From Emergomyces orientalis (taxonomy: Eukaryota > Ascomycota > Eurotiomycetes > Onygenales > Ajellomycetaceae), in NCBI GenBank assembly GCA_002110485.1, contig MOWL01000049.1, positions 372,001 through 436,000 of the forward strand: 64,000 bases of DNA, written 5' to 3'. Position numbers and translations under genes: made by a program. Within the stretch, counting starts at the first letter, position 1; each line of letters starts with the position of its first letter. Below, one piece after another: positions 23,396 to 34,626 of this stretch. The notes beneath the pieces are model-generated. The model searched no databases. It saw nothing but the letters and a program-made list of their open reading frames with translations, and was not told where the DNA came from.

Positions 23396-25793
23396 TCATT
23401 CAAACTCAAAAACAAAGCCTAAATCCTTCTTTAAGTCACCTAGCACAGACTTGAGCTCCTTCGTAGGCTCTTTAGAATAGCTTGAAGCCCCAGATGTCTG
23501 TGAGATCCATTCCATCTCAAAGGGGACCAGTTTCTCCTTGAGAACGGTGTCATTGTACTGACTCACGGGGGTCTCCTTCAAGTAGTCTAAAAATATGCGC
23601 CAGCGTGGATAATAATACCCCGATACTAAGCCGGCCCATTGTTTCTGCGCATAGTCATCAAGAGCATTAGCCTCCGGTCCCCAGTTGGTGATTTGGTTGC
23701 GGGCGTTATATTCGAAGAAGTCTGCAGCTTCCGGGTCATCTCCAGCGCTAGCCCGGGCGGCTGAGATCCAGCTGGATAGCCAGAAGCCCTTGTTTGTCGA
23801 TAAAACGGTATCCAGCGCTTTCAAGATAACGAGGAGCTTGTTACCAAGGGGCATGAATTCCGAGGCTGGCGCGCCGCCCTTGTATTTCGCCTTGAGGTCT
23901 TGAAGCGTCAATGTAAATGCATCGGAAAGCACTTGGCGAGTGACGTCCACCATATCATGGTGATAGGAGGAATCGCCAAAGAGGGCTCCCTTTAGCATCA
24001 GTTTCCACGCCTTGACCATCAGGGCGGGATCATAGAGAAGTCCCTCGATAAAGAGCATTGGCGGCTTCTCATTGATTGTTGGTGAAGCAGCGAGCAGAGC
24101 ATGCGGCAGAAGCGGGGCGTCTATTAAGTTCGTGTTGTTGTATGCGGAAACACGCAGAGCCTCCCAGGCTTTGTACAGCTCTTTAGGGACTTTTCTTCCG
24201 CGCCCAGAATAACGGCGCGTAACCCAGTTGCGGAAATACTCTTCTGTGTCTAGTGCGGTCTTGGACCAGGCTTGGTCGAGCAGCATGCTATAGACGACCT
24301 CATTTCCGCCCTGGCCTTCACCGGCATTGCCAATTCCAACCATATTTGGATTTTTTGCAATTGCTTCAGCCGGTCCCTCCGTGATGTTCGCAACATGGCC
24401 GTAGAATCCATTATTTCCACCAAATTCTTGGACCTGGCACCATATAAACGCTTTACCAAAGAAGCCCTTGGTCTTCTTCCAAACCGGAAACGACTCTGCG
24501 AATAAATCCAAGATCAACATATCACGGAATTCCTTGCCTGCAGACAGATATGCTTCAATTCTTTCAGCTGACCAATAGTCCGCGAAGATATAAAACAGCC
24601 AGCCTTGCATAACCCACGTGGCATCCGGGTCAACGGATTTGATAGCCTCCATTGTGGTCTCGGACACATTTCGCAGAAACTCGGGGTCTCCGGAGCTCGG
24701 GATCATCTCGTTGAATTGGTCTAGAGTGTAGAAGTGGGTGACATTTCCATAAGCTTCAATGCTTTTTGAGATGAAGCTCTTCTGCAAGCGGACGGAATGG
24801 GGGTCAGCTGGCTGGAGGAAAGTCGTATTGGAGTATTTCGGATCCATTTCCGCCCATTGTGAGGCATTGACCACTTGAGCGTCCGGGAGCACGCGGGTAA
24901 CAGCGCGGGGCACATAACCAGGGAATGCGGGTAAAATAGGTGTCATGCCCAGTTCGGCCATCCGACAAAGGATTTTCTTTTGGAGCTCAAACTGGGTGTC
25001 GTACCATTCGAAGGGCGTATTACCACCTCCCCAGGACCCCTGGATGTTTCCAAAGCGATTCCATGCCAGAAACGCCGGCCCGCTGAGGAAGCTTCGGATG
25101 TCGTCGTCTGTGAAACCACTCTCCCGGAACACGCTTATCAGGATCTTCTCGTACCCTGTCCACGCCAATGGAAGGTTGACACCACGAATCGCCAACCAGT
25201 CCAGTTCGAACTCCCAATCTTCCCATGTGAACCAGGGCGTTGTATAACTGAAGGTAACTGAATGACATTGTCAATGCCGGCGTCACTTGTAAGGCCGGGG
25301 AGCATATACATACCAGTATTAAGCTGATATCTCCATGGAACGGCGCTTTGACCTTTCAAAGGCTTGTCGAGAGATGGCAACTCTCGGGGTGCCAGGGGAA
25401 GCCGATTGCCGATATACCAGAAAATGTCAACATGGACAACATCGGACAGATAGCGATGGAGTCTAAAGATCAATATTAACGGACTGCTAACAATTGCATT
25501 TGGAAATAATTCAAGAGCTGTGTGCTGGGATGAGAGTGTTACCCTTGGAAGAGACCACTCAGCGAGTTGCCTTCAACATGTATCTTCCCATCGCAGTCGG
25601 TTGAAACGGTATATTTATCATTGGTCCATTCATCGGATGTCCGCAGCGGACCAACAAAGGAGAACTTGAAGTTATCGACATGACTTGGTAGGCGCCTTTC
25701 GAGGAAGCGGGTTATTCCATCTGTTGCATGGCTATCGCTTGCCTCGACGAAAATCGCGCCGAGGAGAATGATCAAGGGCCTAAACAATCTCAT
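23396..25793 (-). CDS. Secreted alpha-N-acetylglucosaminidase, GH89 family
   Basis: Three exons (25543-25793, 25314-25462, 23396-25257) give about 753 residues, close to the 743 of human NAGLU. The enzyme family removes terminal alpha-linked N-acetylglucosamine from glycans. A signal peptide is clear at the start (LIILLGAIFVEA). Conserved blocks: LFQGLHRYLSD, VTFSYTTPWFTWEDWEFELDWLA, GVNLPLAWTGYEKIL, AFLAWNRFGNIQGSWGG, and PAFPGYVPRAV. Two glutamates match the human catalytic pair in position and context: DQFNEM at about 317 and NAGEGQGG at about 447. FGGNNGFYGHV is the substrate-cleft block. No membrane anchor is present, so it should be secreted or vacuolar. A TATA-like TATATAAA lies about 80 bases upstream of the ATG. 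Confidence 0.92.
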
Positions 25794-28090
25794 CTTGTTG
25801 AACTGAGGCTATATCGGTGATAGCTACTTGCTGTAAATTCAACATTATCCATCGTCCACCGTTCATCATCCATTTATATACCCAAGAAGTCTCTCAGTGC
25901 TTGGAAACCCCGCATTGCGAACCTCTAAGGAATGTGGGATGGTAGCAATCAAAGCTGGAAGATTTGTGGGTTTGCGTCGTATCGAACTCATAGGAACTGT
26001 CGCATTTGGCTATCTTGGTTACACCTTGGGTGTAGCCATTGTCAAGCCCTTAATTCTCGGAAAGATATTGGTGCGCTCCGCCAGTGCAGGAGCTAAGCGC
26101 TCAGGGCTGCGGTCCAAGACGACAGTGCAACAACGCCGGGGGGGAAAGGGGGTGTTGTGGGGGATGAACCGGGGAAAATAAATGGGCCGCAGCTGTTGTG
26201 TCCCCTATTCCCGCGCCTTTCAAGCTGCGATGAGAGAAATCCCCGGCCGGCACCACAAAGTGGATATGGAACACAGCCAGACGTTGCAAGCGTGGGGTTC
26301 AATCGACGATGGGAACAGGATGAAATCCAGAGAAAAGTTGGAAATCGATCGCTCTTGGTTCTAACCTGCTCTAAACCAGTAGCCAGATTTTTGGTTGCGT
26401 TATAGTGGCAGATAGCGCCGGAGCCGCACGGATGAGGCTCTGAGAATAGCTGTCACCCATGTCAAGAAGTGTGGAGGCTTTTTTCAGGGGGTGGGAGCTC
26501 CAGCTTTTCCCCTTGAAGACCCTGCCATCGTAATGAGAGCCGCTCAGATCTTTAACTTTGGGGTACATTTGAGAGAACCGTGGGAGCCGTCGCTAAGGCC
26601 ACACAGATCATGCACTGAACTGAGCTGTCCACCACATGGCACTCTGATAGTCAGTTATCAGCTAAGGATTTTCCCCCTTCTATCGCGGCTCGGAAGTCGG
26701 AGCACTCGGTCCACTGGGGGTTTCTCCACCCTCATGCCGTGCTGCCTACTATGTAGATCCTCGAGGGATGTTACAGCGGGGAACATGTGGCCACTTGTGA
26801 GTTCGGGTTCCAGCGAGCGTGACAGAGGTGGGGGCGGGATGTGGTTTATTCTAACTCCAAGGTTAACTAACATGCCAGCTAGGCCCATGCTACTGGAACG
26901 CGAAGCAGATTATGGAGTCTTATTAATGTAGCCCACACATTCATCATGCTGCATAAGGTTATCGTTTGTTGGGAAAATAAGAGACAGTGTATCGTACGCA
27001 GCGTAGCCGCTACGTCCCCTACTAACTAGCACTTCTGCTATTTCCTTCGTCCAACTACAATCACTCATTTATACTCGCTAATTGCTAGCTTCTTGGCTCG
27101 CACATTGTTTTATAATAAAAGCTTTTCTATTTTGTATATAACTAGCAAGGATAGGATGGGATGGATAATATAAGGGTAACCTTGTTACATATGAGATTCA
27201 TTCTTGACATACAATAAATTCGACATCGTTGAATACGATTCAGAAAAGAAGTCATCATGACTCCCATTTTTCAGGCAAATTTCTGGAGCCATGCACGGTA
27301 CAACTATTTATTCTGTGCCTTCGGTCCGAAATTCCTCTCCTGGGAAAGCACTCCGCTTTTGTTTGTGGAGAACTAAACTATCTCTCGAAAACATCGATGG
27401 TCGCATCCTTAGCCGCTCGTTTGCTCAGCGTGAATGTCTATTATCATGGCAAGATCTACGCGAATACCACAACACACCTACTCCAGCACTTCACACTTAT
27501 TATTAGTACACTCTCACTACTCTCGACACTGAGTGCGGCGTACACGAAAAACTCGACTCCGTCTCGCGCTACCTATTTGATTACAGCCGCCTACCTCCTG
27601 CAAATCCTTAATGTCTTTGGGTATGCTAAGTACGTAACTTAGTAGTTAATCAATTTTCTGGGGAGTACACGCATATCTACTGCCAAATGTTTTTTTTGGA
27701 TCTTCCCAAACTTTCATTTCTACAACCGGACTGCATACTCATAACTGGCTAGACATTTCCAGTTATACTATCCATCGCTGCTTGATATAGGTTACGTACG
27801 CGGGACCCCAAATGTAACCGCGCAACAAAAAAAAATTGATATTTACATATCCCAGCAGCGGTTTGAAGGCGCAAAATCCAAGAAAAACAGTCCATTTATA
27901 ATAGCGTATTGATGCTATGCACTTAGTCGCCTATGCCCCTGGCCCAGTAAAAGATTTATAATACCACCATAGAGGTCTGTCCCAACGGATATGTGTAGCG
28001 GGAGAGTAAAACGCTTAATTATATCCGTAGTGACCATGCCATTAATATTAACCTAAAAGGTATCCCTTTTCAGGGTTTATAGATCGAGAT
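25794..28090. other. Gene-free 2.3 kb between GH89 and SDR genes
   Basis: This holds the GH89 promoter and the SDR 3' flank. Open frames up to about 146 codons occur (for example at 26491 and 27229 on the plus strand), but none has a domain, codon pattern or intron structure I can support. Confidence 0.5.
25871..25880 (-). promoter_or_regulatory. TATA box candidate for the GH89 gene
   Basis: On the minus strand TATATAAATG lies about 80 bases upstream of the GH89 start codon. Confidence 0.4.
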
Positions 28091-29162
28091 CTAATCGACA
28101 TTTGTACTCATCGCTATCTCTTCCATGGCATCAAAGTTTTGTTGTAATGACGAAATCTTAGCCCGCGCCCTCTGCACACAATCAGGCCCCAGTGGCAGTC
28201 GTAGGAAGCTCGTTTTTCCTTCTCCCATGCCAGTCCCGTTGATCACTTCGATAATTCTTGCGGTGGCTTTGAGGGGATCCCCTGGTTGTTTGCCATCGAG
28301 AGCAAGTAAGCCCTGCTGTGTACCGTGGAGGGGAGTGCCTTCGTACGCCTTCGTAGTTCCGGCTGCGGGGGACAAGATCGCAGCAGCAAATTTTGTGCGG
28401 AATACCCCCGGCTCAACGACCAGGAGTCGAATGTTAAATGGGGCGAGGTCGCGAGCGAGGGACTCCGACATGCCTTTAGATTGATTTTATGTCAGCTAGG
28501 ATTTGTCGATATGATAGGAGCGTATATCACCACAGTCAGTAGGCCATCGGCAACGCACCTTCAAGAGCAAATTTGCTCCCTGCATACATGGAGCAAGCTG
28601 CAAGCCCGTCAAGGCCGGCTATGCTGCTAACATTTACGATGGTCCCCGACTTCCGCGTTCTCATCGACGGAATGACCGCCTTCATCACCCGAATTGGGCC
28701 ATAGACATTTGTGTTGAACTGCTGATGGATCTCGGATTCACTATCAATTCATCGTCAGCCATCAGTTCAATTTCTCGGATAAAATGATTGTTATGATACT
28801 GATCTCATATAAAAGATATAGTTCTAGTAGGGTTACAAAGTTGTAATAACAGCTAACCACGTAAGTTACCTCATATCCTCCAAAGCCCCAATTAACGAAT
28901 AGCCAGCATTGTTGACCGCAACGTCAATCTTTCCATATTCCTGCACAACCTGATGGACCTTTTCCCCCACATCAGATGCGGTGACATCCAACTGTAGCCA
29001 TTTCCCACCAAGTGCTTCGATCTGCGGCAGCTCTCGCTTAGCTTTTTCTACATTCCTCGCAGTGGCAATGACTCGGTTGCCAGCCTTAAGAGCCGCTTCT
29101 GCAAGCGCAGTTCCAAACCCGGACGAGGCGCCGGTGATGAACCAGACAGGAGAATCTGCCAT
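28091..29162 (-). CDS. Short-chain dehydrogenase/reductase
   Basis: Three exons (28870-29162, 28559-28740, 28091-28473) give about 285 residues, a classical SDR length. The nucleotide-binding motif is TGASSGFG near residue 10, followed by ATARN, which favours NADP(H). The structural motif is NNAGYS and the catalytic set is Ser in NVSSIAG and the pair YAGSK. The tail VEPGVFRTKF is the usual loop after strand 6. The family oxidises or reduces alcohols and ketones; the substrate is not evident. I start at MADSPVWF because it leads straight into the first strand; an ATG 90 bases upstream would add an unusual tail. It is divergent to the MetX-like hydrolase, with 774 bases between, so they may share a promoter region. 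Confidence 0.9.
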
Positions 29163-29936
29163 GTTTGGTTGAATTCGTTTATCAGTCAGGATAGCGTCTT
29201 CTGTTACTATATATTTATTTCTGGCTCGGTGGTATTCGCAGTGTTCAAGCATTTGTCCCGGACATGAGGGAGAACCCCATTCTTATGTCCATAAAGCCTG
29301 GTTCGGGAATAAGCATAACTACGAGAGCAAATTCCGGCCTCCAACCCCAAAAGCAAGGGGAACGATTCAATTCGTTGTTCGGAAATAGCGGACTTTTGCC
29401 AGGACATGAATGCTTTTTTGCAGAGGGCTAAAGAACAGCCTGCAGATGAACATCCATTCGATGATGATAAAAAGAGTCGGAGAGGATGGGTCTATTCAGC
29501 TTTGGCTGCTTAGCCGCCTATGGATAGTACTAATCAGCCCCTCTCTACGGAGCAGTCACCGCTTTCTTTGTCCCTAACGTTGCTTAAAGAGATTCTACTA
29601 CCCAGATTTGACGATATTCGTGGACATTTGCTGACTAAAACAAATATCACTAGTTAGCTTACATGGAGTAGAAACCGAGAGGTAGGCAGGCTTAAGCAAT
29701 CAAAGAAACCAATAGAATTAAAAATAAGTCTCCGTATACTACCCTGATATTGTCAGCAGTGTCGTAGGGCTCCCTCTCGCTGAGTATTTTAGCTCGAATG
29801 TTTGGCTCTACTTAACCCCACATGGTAATATAAGTATCAGAGAAGCTGCTCTATTATTTGTATCCACCATTCATCGGCAAAACATATAGCATAAAACACA
29901 TTAAGACTACACCTCGCAGCAATACAAGAAGGCAGT
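29163..29936. promoter_or_regulatory. Shared divergent promoter region, SDR and hydrolase
   Basis: The two start codons face away from each other across 774 bases. No coding sequence is seen. Common regulation is possible but only inferred from the arrangement. Confidence 0.4.
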
Positions 29937-31427
29937 ATGACTTCATTGCAAGGCGATTTTGAAACTTTCCCCCTAGGCGACTGGAAGCTTCAAAGTGGAG
30001 AGGTGCTTCCCAATGCTCATATCGCTTTCCAGACTCTCGGCGATCCAGGGCTCCCCGCAATTGTCTACCCGACGTGGTTTTCTGGCCGTACGTAGAAAAC
30101 CCCCAAGAAATGGATCCGCATGGCGATAGAAATCAGAACCAACACCAATCTGCGCCTGCTAACATTATTATTTTCTCATGCGTAGTAATCTCCGATAATC
30201 TCTGGCTGGTGGGAGAGGATAAGGAACTCAGCCCGAAGAAATATTTCATCATCATCCCTGCATTGTTTGGGAATAACCAATCCACATCGCCCTCCAATAG
30301 TCCTGCCATCAAATCGTTCCCTCGCATCACATTCTACGACAACGTGAGGGCCCAGCATGAGCTTGTTACCAAACACTTTAACATCACCCATCTACGTGGC
30401 GTCCTAGGGTGGTCTATGGGGGCGGCCCAGACATTCCAGTGGGCAACCCAGTATCCAGACTTCATGGATGCGATTGTTCCCTTCTGTGGCTCCGCAAAAA
30501 CCTCGTTGCACAATAAATCTTTCATTGAGGGCATCAAGAGCGCTCTGTTAGCAGCCAAGGGCTTTCGATCTGCCGGAGTTGGAGAGATTGGAACTGCGGT
30601 CGGCAACGGCCCATACAGGTCATGGTCTGAGGACGAGAGAGAAGTCGGACTGAAAGCGTTTGGTCGAGGGTATTCTGGTTGGTGAGTGAAAGGAAAAACG
30701 CAAAACAAAATCAAAGCCTTGGTTGCAATTGCAAACTGTAGCTGACAACTACAAAGGGGAATGAGCCAAACCTTTTACCGGCAGAAATTGTATGAAACTG
30801 TCCTCGGATACAAGGATCTAGAGGACTTCATGGTGAATTTCTGGGAAGCTTTCTTCCTTACTAAAGGTACTCCAAATCCCTAGATAAGTGGAATTTCGCA
30901 AACGGCTACCTAAAAAAAAAGGGGCGGAGTTGACCTTTCATTAGAACCGGACAATCTGCTCGTCATGTTACAGACCTGGCAAAATGGTGATATCTCCAAG
31001 CAAGAACCGTACAACGGCAACTTCGAAGCTGCCCTGAAAGGGATCAAAGCTAAGGCATTGATTTTGCCTAGTAAAACCGACCTATACTTCCCGTGAGTGT
31101 CCCAGGTTCCATACCCAATTAATTACCCACCATCCCTTTCGAGGCCAACGGTGACTGACCATACCGATTAACATCAATACGGGACAGGCCTGAGGACTCG
31201 GAGTACGAAGTCGCAAACCTGCAGCCTGGAGTTGGCGAGCTGGATGTCTTCCCATCTATATGGGGTCGTAAGTTATCACCCAAGACCAAATACCAAATCT
31301 GTGCATGCTGACCATCTATACCCTGTTCCCAGACTGGGCTGGAGCACCCCCGGGGAACAAAGAGGACATGATGTGGTTGAATGAAAAACTGGTGCAGTTT
31401 TTCAAGGCGGTTCCGAGTCGTAAATAG
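29937..31427 (+). CDS. MetX/homoserine acetyltransferase-like alpha/beta hydrolase
   Basis: Six exons (29937-30087, 30186-30681, 30757-30866, 30945-31092, 31188-31267, 31333-31427) give about 359 residues. The chain starts with a beta meander (LPNAHIAFQTLGDP, YPTWFSG) and has the nucleophile elbow GWSMGAAQ with Ser near residue 127. The late acid is probably in SKTDLYFP and the histidine in WGHWAGAP. This matches the broad MetX-like group often labelled homoserine acetyltransferase family. True homoserine O-acetyltransferases are longer in fungi and carry other active-site surroundings, so I do not assign methionine synthesis; esterase or acyltransferase activity on an unknown substrate is as likely. 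No signal peptide or organelle signal is seen. Confidence 0.85.
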
Positions 31428-32378
31428 GTGATCTCTTTGGCATTGGTATGAAAGGCCATGCCTTTCATTGAATCTCGAATTCTCAGAAACAAGCACTCTT
31501 CAGGCTAACAATTCCCCATCTTGTCCCACCCCTGCATTTCTTAAATATTTTCTAATGCAGCAAAAAGCACACAATTTGTTATGGACGAGATCTGAGTCAG
31601 CTGACTAAGTGATGCCCTAATGATTTTCTTTATTCTTTTTTTACTCAGATATAGTAAAATCTGTTCGCGAGCAAGATCAATGACTTTCGACGATTCAGCC
31701 ATCATCTGTGCTTAGCAAATCAGCTATCAAGAGAGCAATAACTAGCTGAATGTTCAGTTGAAAGCTGGGCAGTATATAATTGAATACGACATGAGAAAAG
31801 AAAAACTCAAAAGGCTCCATTCAACCATGTTGATCCCACCTAAAAAAACACTAATAAATAAACTGAGTGAGTTACTCATGCTTCAGCTAACAAATGAATC
31901 AAAACCATGAAGAAAAATGAAAGAGTCAAGAGTACAGCGAGGACAAATGTTTGGGGGGGAAAATTAATAGAATGAATGGCCATTGGAGAAATGTGCATAT
32001 GGCATCTTCTTGCAGAACAATGCACAAGAACCACAATTTTACTCTTACTTTTCATTGTTTTAAACCCGTAAAAAAAAATTTGGCCTCGGATCGTCAACTA
32101 AACTTTACTGGCGGCTGGAGAAAATCACCGCCCAGGCCAGTCGATCATACAAATCTTTTCCAAAATCTCCCCCGCCTTTGGCCTGGCCGGTAGCGAAATA
32201 AATAACTCCCCACCTCCTCCCGCGCGTTTCCTCCCTTCTTCTTCTGCTTCGTCCTGCCATTGTTACTACCTTATAGTATATTTTTTCCAATTCATATCGT
32301 ATTACCAAGATTTTGCACTTTTTGTCGGCAGATGATTAGCTAGTCAGTCAGTTATATTGGTTATCCTACAGGCCCATC
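31428..32378. other. Intergenic, aminotransferase promoter
   Basis: No gene is supported. The last ~150 bases are pyrimidine-rich (CTTCTTCTTCTGC), as in many fungal 5' leaders. Confidence 0.5.
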
Positions 32379-33700
32379 ATGACCTCATCTTTTCCTCCAC
32401 CACCAGTCGACTCGATCGGTATGTTGGATTCTCGCTCTATTCGCTACGTACGAAACAATAGCAGATCGTTGTTTATGAAAGGACCCCGTGGCTAACAGAG
32501 CGAATCAATTGTCCAGACTGGAATAATGTGGGCTTTAAAGTCCGCGAAGGTATGACTGGCTTGACCGACCCGATCAACGGCCGCAATTATATCCCCTCTT
32601 AACAAACACATATCTCTAACAACCGCCCAACAGTCAACGGCCATGTCGAATCCCACTTCTCCCACTCCGCCAACCCCCAATGGAGCCCCCCGCGCTTTGC
32701 CGCATCCCCCTTCATCCCAATCCACGGCATGGCCCCAGGTCTAAACTACGGCCAACAAGCGTACGAAGGCATGAAGGCCTTTCGCCACGCCCCCTCCTCG
32801 TCATCTCCTCAAGCCCACGGCCGCATAACCATCTTCCGACCCCAGAAGAACGCCGTGCGCATGCAGCACTCCGCCGAATTCATCTCCATCCCCCCGGTAC
32901 CAAAAGAGCACTTCATCGAATGTGTCCGGCTTGCCGTCGCCGCCAATGCCGAATTCGTTCCCCCGCACTCCACCGGCGCTGCCATGTACATCCGGCCCCT
33001 TATCTTCGGCTCCTCCGCCCAGCTGGGCCTCAACCCCCCCGATGAATATACCTTTGTCGTCTTTGTTATGCCGACTGGCGTGTATCATGGCGTTCATGCC
33101 GTGGATGCTCTGATCCTGGAGGACTTTGACCGCTCCGCCCCCGACGGCACTGGCTCAGCCAAAGTCGGCGGCAACTATGCGCCCGTCCTGCGGCACAGTG
33201 ACCGTGCGCGTGCTGAAGGGTACGGCATCACCCTGCACCTTGATAGTAAGACGCGCACGGAGATCGATGAGTTCTCGACTTCCGCGTTCATTGGCGTGCG
33301 TAGGGACAAAGATACTGGCGCCATCACACTCGTCGTTCCGGATAGCAAGAACGTGATTGATTCGGTAACGTCGTCCTCTATCTGCGAAATCGGCTCGAAA
33401 ATGTTTGGCTACAAGGTCGAGCGCCGGAGAGTGGCCTATGAGGAGCTTTCTGAATTCGATGAGGTCATGGCTGCGGGTACTGCCGCTGCATTGGTACCCA
33501 TTAAGAGCATTACAATGAAATCCAAGAATGATAAGTTCATTTTTGACGCTGGCAAGGAATATGAAGGCGGCGAAATCTGTAGGAAGCTACTTAAGACACT
33601 CAAGGGCATCCAGACCGGCGATATTTTGGATGAATTTGGTTGGCTGGTTGACATCGAGCCTGTCCCTCAGGGATGGATGGAGGAGGCTGCAGGGAAGTAA
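32379..33700 (+). CDS. Branched-chain amino-acid aminotransferase (class IV, ToxF-like)
   Basis: Three exons (32379-32418, 32517-32549, 32634-33700) give about 379 residues. Class IV aminotransferases use pyridoxal phosphate to swap the amino group between leucine, isoleucine or valine and 2-oxoglutarate. Landmarks: GLNYGQQAYEGMKAF near residue 60, RMQHSAEF, YIRPLIFGSS, the lysine in SAKVGGNYAPVL that should bind the cofactor, and IDEFSTSAFIG where the housekeeping enzymes have a Glu-Val-Gly-Thr type motif. That last motif is closer to the ToxF-like branch, some of whose members sit in secondary-metabolite clusters; here no synthase is adjacent. There is no mitochondrial presequence, so it should be cytosolic. 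The first two exons are only 40 and 33 bases. Confidence 0.9.
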
Positions 33701-34626
33701 TAGTGCTCCCCACTAATTTCTGCCTTGTTTGTTATGCTTCTCTTTGTGGCATTGGGGGATAAAATAAGGCGACTTGGACATTTTGGTGACTTTTTGCATG
33801 AAATTACGAGCTTTTCTGGCCCCAAAAATATATAAAATGGACTCTAAAATATTCCTAGTCTTCGCCAGACCTAACTATGAATGACGAATAAAAATACATT
33901 TTGAATAGCTGCTGAAACCATATTTATTTTTGAACTATCTGGATCTGATTTTGCAAAAATCTACTTTACCATCCTAACTACATCCTCCATTGAACCCAAT
34001 TAACTGCAATAAAATCGGCCTAAAGAAAATCGACCCACGCCTCTGGAGCACCTACCGTACACAAATTCCATATTTAACATAGTAAAACGAAGGCAGACCG
34101 GGGGAGAAAGGGGGACAAAACAGACAAACTCCTGAATCAGGCTTCCTGCCCAGTCGTCAAAAGAAAGGACAAGACAATCTCGAAACTGTAACACCGACGA
34201 ATTTAAAATTAAAAAGAAAAGGGTTTGCAAAAGCCAAAAAACCAACAATCCTGTCGAACACCATTCGCATCCACCACGTCCAATACCCTGGTATCACGTC
34301 TATCACATTCAACATCTGATAGCATCCTTCAAAACCCATTTACTCTCTCATGGACAAAAGTAGAGAGAGGGGAAATGCAAAAGAACAGAAAGTAAGGAGA
34401 TAGAAAGAAAAATGGGAAAAAACACATAGGCAGGAGAGCACACAAAAAAAAACAAAAACCTCAAGACGTTCAGATCACACATGTTTCGCTTGCTAACACG
34501 CTACCGCAATTTGCTCCCTAGACGGATATTTGGGGGAAATCGGGGGGGGGACTAAAAAAATGGGGGGGATGGGAAGGAAAGGAAAGAAAACAAAACAAAA
34601 CAAAACAAAGGAATCCATGGCATTTG
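33701..34626. other. Intergenic between convergent genes
   Basis: This contains two 3' UTRs, G runs near 34541-34570 and an AAAAC repeat near 34587-34609. No gene is supported. Confidence 0.55.
34587..34609. repeat. (AAAAC)n microsatellite
   Basis: Four to five tandem AAAAC units lie just downstream of the Net1/Dnt1-like gene, probably in its 3' UTR. Confidence 0.8.

Noticed and set aside
26491..26931. A 146-codon plus-strand frame
   Set aside because: No domain, odd Cys/Arg/Ser composition, and it lies in the upstream region of the GH89 gene.
27229..27642. A 137-codon plus-strand frame, partly hydrophobic
   Set aside because: No recognisable family, no splice-consistent extension, and compositional bias explains the hydrophobic stretch.
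30133..30391. Continuous plus-strand reading from 30074 through the hydrolase first intron
   Set aside because: The read-through replaces a conserved junction; splicing 30087 to 30186 gives the family's SG-ISDN motif.
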